NCBI RefSeq assembly: GCF_036090055.1
Contig: NZ_CP107970.1
Location: 3,412,501 to 3,476,500, forward strand
Length of the DNA: 64,000 nucleotides
From: Nocardioides sp. NBC_00368
GTDB lineage: Bacteria; Actinomycetota; Actinomycetes; Propionibacteriales; Nocardioidaceae
Reading direction: 5' to 3'
The notes beneath the pieces were generated by a model that was given only the letters and a program-made list of their open reading frames with translations, searched no databases and was not told the DNA's origin. The translations under genes were made by a program, and so were the position numbers. Positions 34,894 through 43,145 of the stretch are shown piece after piece; the first letter of the stretch is position 1; each line of letters begins with the position of its first letter.

Positions 34894-36249
34894 TCAGAGT
34901 GCCAGCCGGGACCGCACCACGCCCGCGAGCCGCTCGGCGCACGCCTCGGCCTCGTGGTGGGTGGGAGCCTCGACCATGACGCGTACGAGATTCTCCGTGC
35001 CGGAGGGACGCAGCAGGATCCGACCGGAGCCGGCGAGGGCCTTTTCCTCCGCGGCGACCGCCTCCAGGAGACCGGAGTCCGTCTTGCAGCGGGCCTTGTC
35101 GACCCCCTTGACGTTGAGCAGGACCTGCGGGAGCCGGGTGACGACGGAGGCGAGGTCGGCGAGCGTACGCCCGGTGTCGGTCATCCGCTGCAGGACGTGG
35201 AGCGCGGTGAGGATGCCGTCGCCGGTCGTGGCGTGCTCGCTCATGATGATGTGGCCAGACTGCTCGCCGCCGATGGCGTAGCCGCCGCGGCGCATCTCCT
35301 CGAGCACGTAGCGGTCGCCCACGGCGGTCTGCTTCACGCGGACGCCTGCGGCGTCCATCGCCTTCACGAAGCCGAGGTTGCTCATCACGGTGACGACGAC
35401 GGTGTCGTCCGGGAGGCGGCCGGCGTCGTGGAGCCCGAGGGCGAGGATCGCGATGAGCTGGTCGCCGTCGACCAGGTTGCCCTGGGCGTCGACGGCCAGG
35501 CAGCGGTCGGCGTCGCCGTCCCAGGCGAAGCCGACGTCGGCGCCATGTTCGACGACAGCCTTCTGGAGCATCTCCGGGTGGGTCGAGCCGACGCCGTCGT
35601 TGATCGAGAGCCCGTCGTTGGTGTCGTTGATCGCGATCACCTTCGCGCCGGCCTGGTCCAGGGCCAAGGGCCCGGCGGCCGCTGCCGCGCCGTTGGCGCA
35701 GTCGACGACGACGGTCAGCCCGTCGAGACGCCGCTCGAGCGTGGAGACCAGGTGGGCGGCGTACGTCTCCACGGGGTTGTCGTGGGACGAGATCCGGCCC
35801 ACCGACGCACCGGTCGGGCGGTCCCAGGGCTCGTCGAGGTGCGCCTCGATCCGGTCCTCGAGGATGTCGTCGAGCTTGTGCCCGCCGCGCTGGAGGAACT
35901 TGATGCCGTTGTCGGGCATCGGGTTGTGCGAGGCCGAGATGACCACGCCGAGGTCGGCCTGCAGCGCCGCGGTCAGGTAGGCGACCCCGGGCGTCGGCAG
36001 CACGCCGACCTCGATCACGTCGCAGCCGGCCGAGGCCAGACCGCCGGCGACCGTCGCTTGCAAGAACTGTCCCGAGACGCGCGAGTCGTTGCCGATGACC
36101 GCCAGCGGCTTGCGTCCGCTGCCGGAGCCGCGAAGCTCCTCGGTGAGGACCAGTGCTGCCGAGGTCGCCAGGTTCTGGGCGAGCGAGGCCGTGAGGACCT
36201 CGCCGTTCGCGAGACCGCGAACTCCGTCAGTGCCGAAAAGGCGTGCCAC
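34894..36249 (-). CDS. glmM: Phosphoglucosamine mutase
   Basis: 451 residues. FGTDGVRGLAN start, active-site VISASHNPMPDNG with Ser107, metal loop DGDADRC and the C-terminal RPSGTENLVRVMVEA phosphate loop. Converts GlcN-6-P to GlcN-1-P, the step after GlmS. GTG start with GAAGG ten nucleotides upstream. It lies 104 bp downstream of rpsI; a strong terminator between them makes separate transcription likely. Confidence 0.96.
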   Translation of the reverse strand: MARLFGTDGVRGLANGEVLTASLAQNLATSAALVLTEELRGSGSGRKPLAVIGNDSRVSGQFLQATVAGGLASAGCDVIEVGVLPTPGVAYLTAALQADLGVVISASHNPMPDNGIKFLQRGGHKLDDILEDRIEAHLDEPWDRPTGASVGRISSHDNPVETYAAHLVSTLERRLDGLTVVVDCANGAAAAAGPLALDQAGAKVIAINDTNDGLSINDGVGSTHPEMLQKAVVEHGADVGFAWDGDADRCLAVDAQGNLVDGDQLIAILALGLHDAGRLPDDTVVVTVMSNLGFVKAMDAAGVRVKQTAVGDRYVLEEMRRGGYAIGGEQSGHIIMSEHATTGDGILTALHVLQRMTDTGRTLADLASVVTRLPQVLLNVKGVDKARCKTDSGLLEAVAAEEKALAGSGRILLRPSGTENLVRVMVEAPTHHEAEACAERLAGVVRSRLAL

Positions 36250-36297
36250 GTCCGTGTGACCTTCTTTCGTACGTCGGCCCCCGCCCGAAAATGAGTC

Positions 36298-36325
36298 GGG
36301 GTGCCTCGGCGAGCCGAGGCACCCC
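36298..36325 (-). terminator. Rho-independent terminator of rplM-rpsI
   Basis: 13-bp stem GGGGTGCCTCGGC / GCCGAGGCACCCC with a 2-nt loop. On the minus strand CATTTTC follows a few bases on, giving a U-rich tail, the best canonical terminator in the window. Confidence 0.85.
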
Positions 36326-36352
36326 AACAATGCTAGGCGATCGCGAGGGCGA

Positions 36353-36853
36353 TCAGCGCTTGCTGAACTGCGAGGCCTTGCGGGCCTTCTTGAGACCGGC
36401 CTTCTTCCGCTCCACGACGCGGGCGTCGCGGGTCAGCAGACCGGCCTTCTTCAGGGTCGGGCGGTTGGCCTCGACGTCGACGTCGTTCAGCGCACGGGCC
36501 ACGCCGAGACGCAGCGCGCCGGCCTGACCGGCGATGCCGCCGCCGTCGATGCGGGCGATCACGTCGAAGCGACCCTCGAGCTGCAGCGCGACGAACGGCT
36601 CGTTCGCGACCTGCTGGTGCAGCTTGTTCGGGAAGTAGTCCTCGATGGTGCGACCGTTGATGGTCCACGCGCCGGTGCCCGGAACGATCCGGACGCGGGC
36701 GACGGCCTCCTTGCGGCGGCCGGTGGCGGCGGCCGGGGCGATGGTCGCCGGGCGCTCGGGGGTGTCGGCGGATGGGGCGCTCTCGGAGGTGTACGCGAGG
36801 CCCTGCTCGTCGGTCTCGAAGGTCTCCTCGACCTCTACGGTGTTCTCAGTCAT
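36353..36853 (-). CDS. rpsI: 30S ribosomal protein S9
   Basis: 166 residues. Acidic N-terminal extension typical of actinobacteria, then GRRKEAVARVR, DYFPNKLHQQ, GGGIAGQAGALRLG and the C-terminal KKARKASQFSKR that reaches the decoding centre. I prefer ATG 36853 (AGGA eight nucleotides upstream) over GTG 36871, which overlaps the rplM stop. Second gene of the rplM-rpsI operon, followed by a canonical terminator. Confidence 0.95.
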   Translation of the reverse strand: MTENTVEVEETFETDEQGLAYTSESAPSADTPERPATIAPAAATGRRKEAVARVRIVPGTGAWTINGRTIEDYFPNKLHQQVANEPFVALQLEGRFDVIARIDGGGIAGQAGALRLGVARALNDVDVEANRPTLKKAGLLTRDARVVERKKAGLKKARKASQFSKR

Positions 36854-36867
36854 GTTCTGGTCCTGGC

Positions 36868-37311
36868 TCACTGGGCGATCTGCTTGATCTCGAACGGAAC
36901 GGCCTGCTGCGCGGCGTGCGGGTGCTCAGGGCCGGAGTAGACCTTCAGCTTCTTGAGCATCTGACGGCCGAGCTTGTTCTTCGGCAGCATGCCCCACACC
37001 GCCTTCTCGATCGCCTTGCGAGCGTCCTTGTCCAGGACCTCACCGATCGGGGTGGCCGTCAGACCGCCCGGGTAGCCCGAGTGACGGTAAGCCAGCTTGG
37101 TGGTCTTCTTGTTGCCGGAGAGGGAGACCTTCTCGGCGTTGATCACGATGACGAAGTCGCCGGTGTCCGCGTTGGGCGCGAAGATCGCCTTGTGCTTGCC
37201 GCGGAGGAGCTCGGCGACCTGGACAGCGAGGCGGCCGAGACGGACGTCGGTCGCGTCGATCACGAGCCAGGCGCGCTCGATGTCGCCCGGCTTGGGAGCG
37301 TAAGTACGCAC
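36868..37311 (-). CDS. rplM: 50S ribosomal protein L13
   Basis: 147 residues. WLVIDATDVRLGRLAVQVAELLRGK region, YRHSGYPGG and GMLPKNKLGRQMLKKLKVY are diagnostic. GTG start with AAGG five nucleotides upstream. Binds 23S rRNA early in assembly. A promoter about 195 bp upstream gives a long 5' leader holding a 9-bp hairpin, a plausible site for feedback control. Confidence 0.96.
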   Translation of the reverse strand: MRTYAPKPGDIERAWLVIDATDVRLGRLAVQVAELLRGKHKAIFAPNADTGDFVIVINAEKVSLSGNKKTTKLAYRHSGYPGGLTATPIGEVLDKDARKAIEKAVWGMLPKNKLGRQMLKKLKVYSGPEHPHAAQQAVPFEIKQIAQ

Positions 37312-37403
37312 GTGTGCCTTCTTAGTTCGTAGTGCCCGCCCAGCGGGTGCAGGAGGCGGGATGTTGCTGCGTGGCTTCTGACGAACACGGCCCGGCTTGC
37401 CCC

Positions 37404-37423
37404 GTCGCTGGGAACCCAGCGAC
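37404..37423 (-). other. Hairpin in rplM 5' leader
   Basis: GTCGCTGGG-AA-CCCAGCGAC, perfect 9-bp stem, 93 nt before the rplM start and inside the predicted leader. Possible r-protein autoregulatory element; not a family I can name. Confidence 0.4.
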
Positions 37424-37504
37424 AGTCATCCGGATCTGCGCCCCTGACCGTGCGACAGTTCTCATCGAACTGGATCAGGACGCGGCAGGAGTCACGACCT
37501 CACA

Positions 37505-37534
37505 AGGTTACGAGTCCCCGCGCAGCGGAGACAA
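37505..37534 (-). promoter_or_regulatory. Putative rplM promoter
   Basis: On the minus strand TTGTCT (37529-37534) and TAACCT (37505-37510) with an 18-bp spacer. Predicts a leader of about 190 nt. Confidence 0.5.
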
Positions 37535-37537
37535 ATC

Positions 37538-37584
37538 AAGAACGTACGCCGCCGGTCGGGGAGCCGGGCGGCGTACGCGTTCTT
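37538..37584. terminator. Hairpin downstream of 37592 gene, GTACGCCGCC family (copy 1)
   Basis: AAGAACG-TACGCCGCC pairs with GGCGGCGTA-CG-CGTTCTT; loop about 13 nt. Just past the stop at 37592 on the minus strand. The core GTACGCCGCC arm recurs at 38071-38126. Confidence 0.65.
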
Positions 37585-37591
37585 GGGCGGG

Positions 37592-38011
37592 TCAGCTCGA
37601 CTGACCCGGGAAGGACCGTCCGTCGGACTGGCCCTGGGGCTGGCCGAGGCCGCCCGGACCACGGCCGTCGTGGCCGAAGTCGGGCGGCTGGCCGTACGGC
37701 ATCTCGCCGCCCCCGCGCATCTGGCCCAGCTCCCGCGGGCCGCGGTCCGCGCCTCCGTCGACGACCGCGGCGACGACCCCGGCGGCAACGCCGCCACCGA
37801 GGACGAGCCCGGCGGCCGCTGCGGCCGCGACGCTCTTCCATCCGAAGACCCGGTCGGAGAGCTTCTTCTTCGGCGCAACCGCCGCCACAGGTGCAGCAGT
37901 CGGAGGACCGTAGGCAGGCGGCGCGTACGCCGGCGCGGGCTGCTCGGCGGCGGACTGCTCGGCCGTCGGTTCCACCGGCTCGGGAGCCTCGTCCGTACTC
38001 TTGTCGCTCAT
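37592..38011 (-). CDS. Small Pro/Ala-rich membrane protein, unknown function
   Basis: 139 residues, not recognised. A Glu/Pro/Ala-rich N-terminal half with YAPPAYGPP, then KKKLSDRVFGWK, one transmembrane helix (SVAAAAAAGLVLGGGVAAG) and a Gly/Gln/Pro-rich tail with DFGHDGRGPGG. N-in, C-out topology is expected from the positive charges before the helix. Start at MSDKSTDE. Lies between two hairpins of the same family, so probably monocistronic. Confidence 0.65.
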   Translation of the reverse strand: MSDKSTDEAPEPVEPTAEQSAAEQPAPAYAPPAYGPPTAAPVAAVAPKKKLSDRVFGWKSVAAAAAAGLVLGGGVAAGVVAAVVDGGADRGPRELGQMRGGGEMPYGQPPDFGHDGRGPGGLGQPQGQSDGRSFPGQSS

Positions 38012-38070
38012 GCTTCCAGAGTCCGCCGGGTTCCTGTGGTGAGGCTGTGCGAGACCTTTGGCTTCGGTGA

Positions 38071-38126
38071 GAAGCAGGACGTACGCCGCCGGAGCCGTGC
38101 CCGGCGGCGTACGTCGTTCTCTGCTT
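38071..38126. terminator. Hairpin downstream of 38136 gene, GTACGCCGCC family (copy 2)
   Basis: GAAGCAG and ACGTACGCCGCC pair with GGCGGCGTACGT and CTGCTTG (one mismatch); loop about 11 nt. Ten bases past the stop at 38136. Shares its core arm with 37538-37584. Confidence 0.65.
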
Positions 38127-38135
38127 GATGGTCGG

Positions 38136-38354
38136 CTACTGGTCGACGCCGACCTCACCCTCGGGGGCGTAGAGGTCTGCGACCTCCTCAGGATCCGGCT
38201 CCGGACGCTCCTCGGGACCCGACGGAGCCGGCTGGTTCTTCTCGACCACCGGTCGCTCCGGCTCGTCCTCGCCGGAGAGGGCGAGGACTCCACCGAAGGC
38301 ACCAGCAACCAGCAGCACGACCGCGGCGCCCGCCAGGATCAGCTTGCGCGTCAT
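38136..38354 (-). CDS. Small single-pass membrane protein, unknown function
   Basis: 72 residues. An N-terminal helix (LILAGAAVVLLVAGAFGGVLA) after MTRK, then an acidic Pro/Glu tail (PEERPEPDPEEV) outside. It starts two bases after the stop of the large secreted protein gene, so the two are co-transcribed and may work together at the surface. No family recognised. Real gene supported by coupling and a terminator hairpin right after it. Confidence 0.6.
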   Translation of the reverse strand: MTRKLILAGAAVVLLVAGAFGGVLALSGEDEPERPVVEKNQPAPSGPEERPEPDPEEVADLYAPEGEVGVDQ

Positions 38355-38356
38355 GG

Positions 38357-39802
38357 TCACGCCAGTACGCGGTACTGGATGCCGACCGCGTACTTCCAGA
38401 TGTCGTAGCGCGAGCTCGAGTTGAGGCCCGCGGTCCACCACACGGCGGGGCAGTACTGCGTCGAGGTGCGGCTCTGGATCAGGCTGTTGGGCGAGGCGAC
38501 GGACGCCATCGTCTTCCACTTGATCGAGTTGCCGAACTGGTGGCGCTGACGCGTCGACCAGTCCGACGGGCGCAGCACGGTGGTGACCAGGTAGACGTCC
38601 TTCGTGTAGCCCTTCGGACGGCCGCCGTAGTGCTTGAGCGTCAGGTTGCGGTAGTTGCCGTCGACCGACTTCGGCAGGCACTTGACGTTCTCGGTGTAGA
38701 CCGTCGCCTTGGCGCTGTCGCCGGGGGCCTTGCAGCGCACGTTCGAACGGAGGCCGCGGGACTCCGACCAGTCGCTGCGAGCGGGCGCCTTGAGGGTCGA
38801 GCAGGAGCCGACGTACTTGTAGTCGAGGGCGTCGGCGGCGGTGACCGTCCTGCTGTAGGTCTTCCAGGTCAGCTTCTTGGCGGACGCGGCGACCGAGATC
38901 TGGGCGGTGGTGGCGTTGCCGGCCTTGTCCTTGGCCTCGATGCGGATGTAGAAGGTGCCGGAGACCCGGGTGCCGGCGTTGTTGTTGCCGTTCCAGGTGT
39001 GGGACGCGGTGCCGGTGAAGCTCGTGGACGAGCCCAGGGTGCGGACCAGCGTGCCGCCGGCGGTGACCACCTTGGCGGTGTAGCCGACGGTCTCGTTCAC
39101 GGTCATCTTGGCCGTGACCGTGTCGCGGTAGCCGTCCGGGTATGGGTAGAAGGTCGTCAGGCTGCGGCTCAGGGTGACGACCGGCTTGGTGGCGTCGACG
39201 GACCCGAGCTCGACGGTGACGGAGTCGGTCGCGCCGCTCTCACCCTCGACGAACCCGGTGAGCCGGTAGGTGTCGGTCGCGGTCGGCATCGTCGCCTGGA
39301 CCGACCCGACACCGTTCGTGTCGAGCGTGATCGGCGCCGACTGCGGGCCGCTCGGCGAGGTGCCGTTCGAGCCGGTGATCGTCCAGTTGGCCACCGGGTT
39401 GGCGCCGAGCGCCTCGATGTTGTCCACGTCGTACGTCACCGGGAACGTCGCGCCCCCGGCCGGGGTGGTGGCGGGAACGGTGATCACGACGGTGGTCACG
39501 ACGGCGGCCGCCGGCTCCTCCGCCACGCCTGCCGCGGGAGGCTCAGCCTCGGCGCCGGGCTCGGTCTCGGGCTGGGCCTCCGGCTGGGTCTCGGGCTGGG
39601 TCTCGGGCTCCGTCACGGTGTCCGCCTCGGTGCCCGTCTCGGTCTCCGTTTCGGGAGCGGGCTGCGAGTCGGCCGGGGTCGTCTCGACGGTCGTCGTCTC
39701 CGACGAGTCCGTGGGGGTCGACGGGGTCTCCGTCGCGAAGGCCGGCACCGCCGGCACGATCAGGGCGACGGCAGCAGCCGCCACCAGTGCGCGCATGCGC
39801 AT
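38357..39802 (-). CDS. Secreted protein with Glu/Thr/Pro stalk and Ig-like domain
   Basis: 481 residues. Signal peptide at 1-23 (ALVAAAAVALIVPAVPAFA). Residues about 25-95 form a Glu/Thr/Pro-rich low-complexity stalk. A FlgD-like Ig domain lies in the middle (SHTWNGNNNAGTRVSGTFYIRIEAKDKAGN in pieces, with HTWNGNNNAG diagnostic). The C-terminal region of about 160 residues has four Cys and many aromatic residues and is unassigned. Cell-surface role inferred. Followed by a small membrane protein two bases downstream. Confidence 0.7.
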   Translation of the reverse strand: MRMRALVAAAAVALIVPAVPAFATETPSTPTDSSETTTVETTPADSQPAPETETETGTEADTVTEPETQPETQPEAQPETEPGAEAEPPAAGVAEEPAAAVVTTVVITVPATTPAGGATFPVTYDVDNIEALGANPVANWTITGSNGTSPSGPQSAPITLDTNGVGSVQATMPTATDTYRLTGFVEGESGATDSVTVELGSVDATKPVVTLSRSLTTFYPYPDGYRDTVTAKMTVNETVGYTAKVVTAGGTLVRTLGSSTSFTGTASHTWNGNNNAGTRVSGTFYIRIEAKDKAGNATTAQISVAASAKKLTWKTYSRTVTAADALDYKYVGSCSTLKAPARSDWSESRGLRSNVRCKAPGDSAKATVYTENVKCLPKSVDGNYRNLTLKHYGGRPKGYTKDVYLVTTVLRPSDWSTRQRHQFGNSIKWKTMASVASPNSLIQSRTSTQYCPAVWWTAGLNSSSRYDIWKYAVGIQYRVLA

Positions 39803-39988
39803 CTGTGGTTCCTCCGAGTCTCTTGCCCGAGATGGTCTTGGTGTCGCTTCGCTGCCAGAGAACGCGAGGCGGGGCCGAGATGGCCGACGGAACATATACC
39901 CCGGGGCGCACACCCTCCGCACCGGTATTTGCTGCCGCGTTACCGAGCTGGCGACAACGATGAGGCATCTGGCGTAGCCTGATCGTAG

Positions 39989-40003
39989 GATTGTCTGACA
40001 ATC
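39989..40003. promoter_or_regulatory. Operator palindrome in front of rocD
   Basis: GATTGTC-T-GACAATC, perfect 15-bp palindrome, 53 bp before the rocD ATG. TAGCCT (39976-39981), a possible -10, lies just upstream, so the site would overlap the transcription start. GntR-like in form. Confidence 0.5.
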
Positions 40004-40055
40004 AGATGATTCTGCCTCAGATCACCGAGAACGCCCCACGAGATGGAGGAGTGCG

Positions 40056-41294
40056 ATGACCCTGCTCAACGACGCTCAGGACGCCGCTGCGACCAGCCTG
40101 ACCCCCGCCGCCTTCGCTGCCGCCGAAGCGCACTCCGCGCACAACTACCACCCGCTCGAGGTGGTGATCAGCCACGCCGAGGGCGCCTGGGTGACCGACG
40201 TCGACGGTCGCCGCTGCCTCGACATGCTGGCCGGCTACAGCGCGCTGAACTTCGGTCACGGCCACCCCGCACTGCTGTCCGCCGCCCGTGAGCAGCTCGA
40301 CAAGGTCACCCTGACCTCGCGTGCGTTCGTGCACGACCAGTTCGCCGAGTTCACCGCCCGCCTGGCCGCGATGTGCGGCAAGGACATGGTGCTGCCGATG
40401 AACACCGGCGCCGAGGCCGTCGAGACGGCCATCAAGGTCGCCCGCAAGTGGGGCTACGACGTCAAGGGTGTCCCCGCCGACCAGGCCGAGATCATCGTGA
40501 TGGCCGGCAACTTCCACGGCCGCACCACCACGATCGTCGGCTTCTCCGACGACGCCGACGCCCGCGACGGCTTCGGCCCGTTCGCCCCCGGCTTCGTGAT
40601 GGTCCCGTACGCCGACCTGGCCGCGATCGAGGCCGCCATCACCCCCAACACGGTGGCCGTGCTGGTCGAGCCGATCCAGGGCGAGTCCGGCGTCGTCATC
40701 CCCGGCGACGACTTCCTGGTCGGGCTGCGCGAGGTCTGCACCCGCGAGAACGTGCTCTTCGCCGCCGACGAGATCCAGGCCGGCCTCGGCCGCACCGGCT
40801 ACACCTTCGCCTGCGACCACGCGGGGGTGAAGCCGGACATGTACATCCTCGGCAAGGCGCTCGGCGGCGGCATCGTCCCGGTCTCGGCGGTCGTCGCCGA
40901 CCGCGACGTGCTCGGCGTCATCGGCCCCGGCCAGCACGGCTCCACCTTCGGTGGCAACCCGCTCGCCTGCGCCGTCGGCACCGCCGTGATCGAGCTGCTC
41001 GAGACCGGTGAGTTCCAGGCCCGCGCCGAGGCCCTCGGCCAGGTGCTGCGCGACCGGCTCCTGGCGATGGTCGGCAAGGGCATCGTGGGCTTCCGCTCCC
41101 GCGGCCTGTGGGCCGGCGTCGACATCGACCCGGCCGTCGGCACCGGTCGCGAGATCTGCGAGCGCCTCCTCGCCCGCGGCGTGCTCGCCAAGGACACCCA
41201 CGGCTCCACCATCCGCCTCGCGCCGCCCCTGGTGATCGCCGAGGAGGACCTCCACTGGGCCCTCGACCAGCTCGAGGCCGCTGTCTCCGAGTAG
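40056..41294 (+). CDS. rocD: Ornithine aminotransferase
   Basis: 412 residues, class III aminotransferase. LDMLAGYSALNFGHGHP, NTGAEAVETAIK, FHGRTTT, the PLP Asp in FAADEIQAGLGRTG and Lys in LGKALGGGIVPVSA; STFGGNPLAC follows. The ornithine/delta type is favoured over acetylornithine by the SALNFGHGHP/NTGAEA pattern and by the lack of arginine genes nearby. Makes glutamate semialdehyde from ornithine. GGAGG before ATG. A perfect palindrome upstream suggests nutrient control. Ends at an inverted repeat. Confidence 0.92.
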   Translation: MTLLNDAQDAAATSLTPAAFAAAEAHSAHNYHPLEVVISHAEGAWVTDVDGRRCLDMLAGYSALNFGHGHPALLSAAREQLDKVTLTSRAFVHDQFAEFTARLAAMCGKDMVLPMNTGAEAVETAIKVARKWGYDVKGVPADQAEIIVMAGNFHGRTTTIVGFSDDADARDGFGPFAPGFVMVPYADLAAIEAAITPNTVAVLVEPIQGESGVVIPGDDFLVGLREVCTRENVLFAADEIQAGLGRTGYTFACDHAGVKPDMYILGKALGGGIVPVSAVVADRDVLGVIGPGQHGSTFGGNPLACAVGTAVIELLETGEFQARAEALGQVLRDRLLAMVGKGIVGFRSRGLWAGVDIDPAVGTGREICERLLARGVLAKDTHGSTIRLAPPLVIAEEDLHWALDQLEAAVSE

Positions 41295-41308
41295 ACCCGA
41301 GCCGCCCT

Positions 41309-41377
41309 GTAACACGTCGTTCGACGTACTGGTCGCCCCAAGAGAACGACCGGATAGTACGTCGAACGACGTGTTAC
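41309..41377. terminator. Inverted repeat, TGTAACACGTCGTT family (copy 1), bidirectional
   Basis: Perfect 22-bp arms (starting GTAACACGTCGTTCG) around a 25-nt loop with GGTCG/CGACC. Fills the gap between convergent rocD and the 41385 gene. Copies 2 and 3 lie at 43066 and 44817; all three loops share TCGCCC and ACGACCGGAT. Confidence 0.8.
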
Positions 41378-41384
41378 TCGTCCG

Positions 41385-42458
41385 CTAGCCGTCGAGCGCG
41401 GCGAGATCGTCGATGATCTCGTTCGCCGCGGCGACGAACAGCTCCTGCAATACGCGGATCAGCTCGGTATAGGACGCCGCGGTCTGGTCAGGCGTCATCG
41501 TCACCCGGTCCAGGCTGCCGGTGGTCAGGACCTGGTTGACCGCCCGCGGCGCGGGAAGCCCGATGGCCCCGTCGGTCGCGGTGTTGTAGGTGATCTGGTC
41601 GAGAGTCTCGCGCTGACGCTCCGAGGTCGCGGTGTAGAAGTCCGCGAGCGATCGGCGCCAGGTGGCCTCGGCCGCAGCCAGCAAGACGAGGTCTTCCTTG
41701 CTGATGGGCTCGGCTTGCACAGCACCCGGAGCCTGCGGCTGCTGGTGCTTGGTGATGGCGTTCGTCATGACGGCCTGCTCCTCGAGGAGCGAATCGAAGA
41801 CCGGTTGAACGCTGCCGAGCGCCTGGATCTCGGAGTCGATCTCGGAGTCACCGACCCACGGCACGAACGTTGAGATCGCGAGGAGGTCGTTGACGAGTGC
41901 CAGGTAGGCCAGCTGCCCCGCCTGGGTCTCGGCCTTGAGGGAGTCGGCGCGCATCTCCGCCATGCCGTCCAACGACTGCTGGATCCTGGAGAGGAGATCC
42001 GCGAGCTCCTGGTTCCCGCCGGCGTCGATCTGCTCCGCCTTCGCGCTCCAGGTGGTGATGGACTCATCGGTCGTCGTCCGCATCGGCCTCAGCACCACGT
42101 CGGGGACGGCCTCCATGGTGGCGTGGCGCTCGAAGATCAGGTTGATCGCCAGGTCCAGGCTGCTGGGCAGCGCCTGTGCGACCGACTCGGCCTGACGCAC
42201 CGACGATGTCGACGTTGAGGTCGGGGAATCTGCCGGATCCGTGGCCCGGTCCGCAACGACGGGCCGCAGCGCCACCCCTGCGATGGCGATGACGCCGACC
42301 GCCAGGACGGTCCCAGCGGTGGCGACCAGGCGGGCTCGGCGCACGCGGCGGCGGCCGCGACGTACGTCTTCGGAGGGGTCCACGCGTGGGACCGGAGCAG
42401 TGACGCCGATGCGGTGGAGGCGCTCGGTCAGCAGAGTGTCGTCGTCGAAGATGTTCAT
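41385..42458 (-). CDS. Membrane protein with NIT-like sensor domain, partner of ECF sigma factor
   Basis: 357 residues. Cytoplasmic N-terminus of about 45 residues with many Arg, one transmembrane helix (LVATAGTVLAVGVIAIAGVAL), then a long helical extracellular domain. The spacing of conserved-looking segments (LPSSLDLAINLIFERHATM, YLALVNDLLAIS, QAVMTNAI, YTELIRVLQELF) resembles nitrate/nitrite-sensing NIT domains. ATGA overlap with the sigma factor suggests it is the cognate anti-sigma factor, yet no zinc-type HxxxCxxC motif is present. Domain call is by eye only. Confidence 0.6.
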   Translation of the reverse strand: MNIFDDDTLLTERLHRIGVTAPVPRVDPSEDVRRGRRRVRRARLVATAGTVLAVGVIAIAGVALRPVVADRATDPADSPTSTSTSSVRQAESVAQALPSSLDLAINLIFERHATMEAVPDVVLRPMRTTTDESITTWSAKAEQIDAGGNQELADLLSRIQQSLDGMAEMRADSLKAETQAGQLAYLALVNDLLAISTFVPWVGDSEIDSEIQALGSVQPVFDSLLEEQAVMTNAITKHQQPQAPGAVQAEPISKEDLVLLAAAEATWRRSLADFYTATSERQRETLDQITYNTATDGAIGLPAPRAVNQVLTTGSLDRVTMTPDQTAASYTELIRVLQELFVAAANEIIDDLAALDG

Positions 42459-42967
42459 CGCCGGCCTCCTCGGGCAGCGTCGGAGTCAGCGTGGCCAGGA
42501 CGAAGGGTGCGGCGCAGGTTGGCCAGGGCCTCAGAGGTCTGGCTCTTGACCGTCCCACTGCTGACACCGAGGTCGGCGGCGGTCTCCTCGACCGACAGAC
42601 CCCAGTAGTGTCGAAGCACCACAACCCGGCGCTGACCTGCAGGAAGAGATCGCAGCGCGGTCCAGAGCTCGTCGAGGTCCTCGGCCCCGAGGCCGACGGG
42701 TGCCGGCCGGTCGGCGATCTCGCCCGCCCGCTCGCGCCGCCACGGACGGCGGCCCTCGTCGAGATGACTGTTGACCAGCACCCGACGTACGTAGGCATCG
42801 ACGCTGTCGGCCTTCTGCACCTTTCGCCACGCTGCGTACACCTTCGACAGCGTCAGCTGCACGATGTCCTCGGCGCGATGCTCGTCACCGCACAGCAGGT
42901 AGGCCGCGCGGAACAGATGCGCACGTCTCTCCCTGACGTAGGCGGTGAACTCCTCGTCCCGACTCAC
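42455..42967 (-). CDS. SigE-family ECF RNA polymerase sigma factor
   Basis: 170 residues. Sigma-2 region (LFRAAYLLCGDEHRAEDIVQ, TLSKVYAAWRKV) and sigma-4 region (LPAGQRRVVVLRHYWGLS, VEETAADLGVSSGTVKSQ). Matches the actinobacterial SigE-family ECF pattern. GTG start behind GGAGGAGGAGA. Overlaps the NIT-like membrane gene by ATGA, so the pair is a likely signal-transduction module; target promoters unknown. Confidence 0.9.
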   Translation of the reverse strand: MSRDEEFTAYVRERRAHLFRAAYLLCGDEHRAEDIVQLTLSKVYAAWRKVQKADSVDAYVRRVLVNSHLDEGRRPWRRERAGEIADRPAPVGLGAEDLDELWTALRSLPAGQRRVVVLRHYWGLSVEETAADLGVSSGTVKSQTSEALANLRRTLRPGHADSDAARGGRR

Positions 42968-43065
42968 CAGTCTCCTCCTCCGGTTCCAACCCCCGACGCC
43001 CTACTGACGCGGTCGGTCGTCGATCGGTTGGGAGCGGGCGCGTGCATTCCTGAGTGCGGGCGAAC

Positions 43066-43138
43066 GTGTAACACGTCGTTCGTAGTACTACTCGCCCTAT
43101 CTGAACGACCGGATAGTCGTACGAACGACGTGTTACAC
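43066..43138. terminator. Inverted repeat, TGTAACACGTCGTT family (copy 2)
   Basis: Perfect 19-bp arms starting GTGTAACACGTCGTTCGTA; loop includes ACTCGCCCTATC and ACGACCGGATAG. Lies 8 nt past the stop of the 43146 gene and upstream of the sigma factor. Confidence 0.8.
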
Positions 43139-43145
43139 CCGCCAG

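Noticed and set aside
37592..38354. A single longer gene joining the 37592 and 38136 proteins
   Set aside because: The extended frame at 37592-38308 crosses the 38071 hairpin and a separate signal/TM start; two small genes with their own ATG are better supported.
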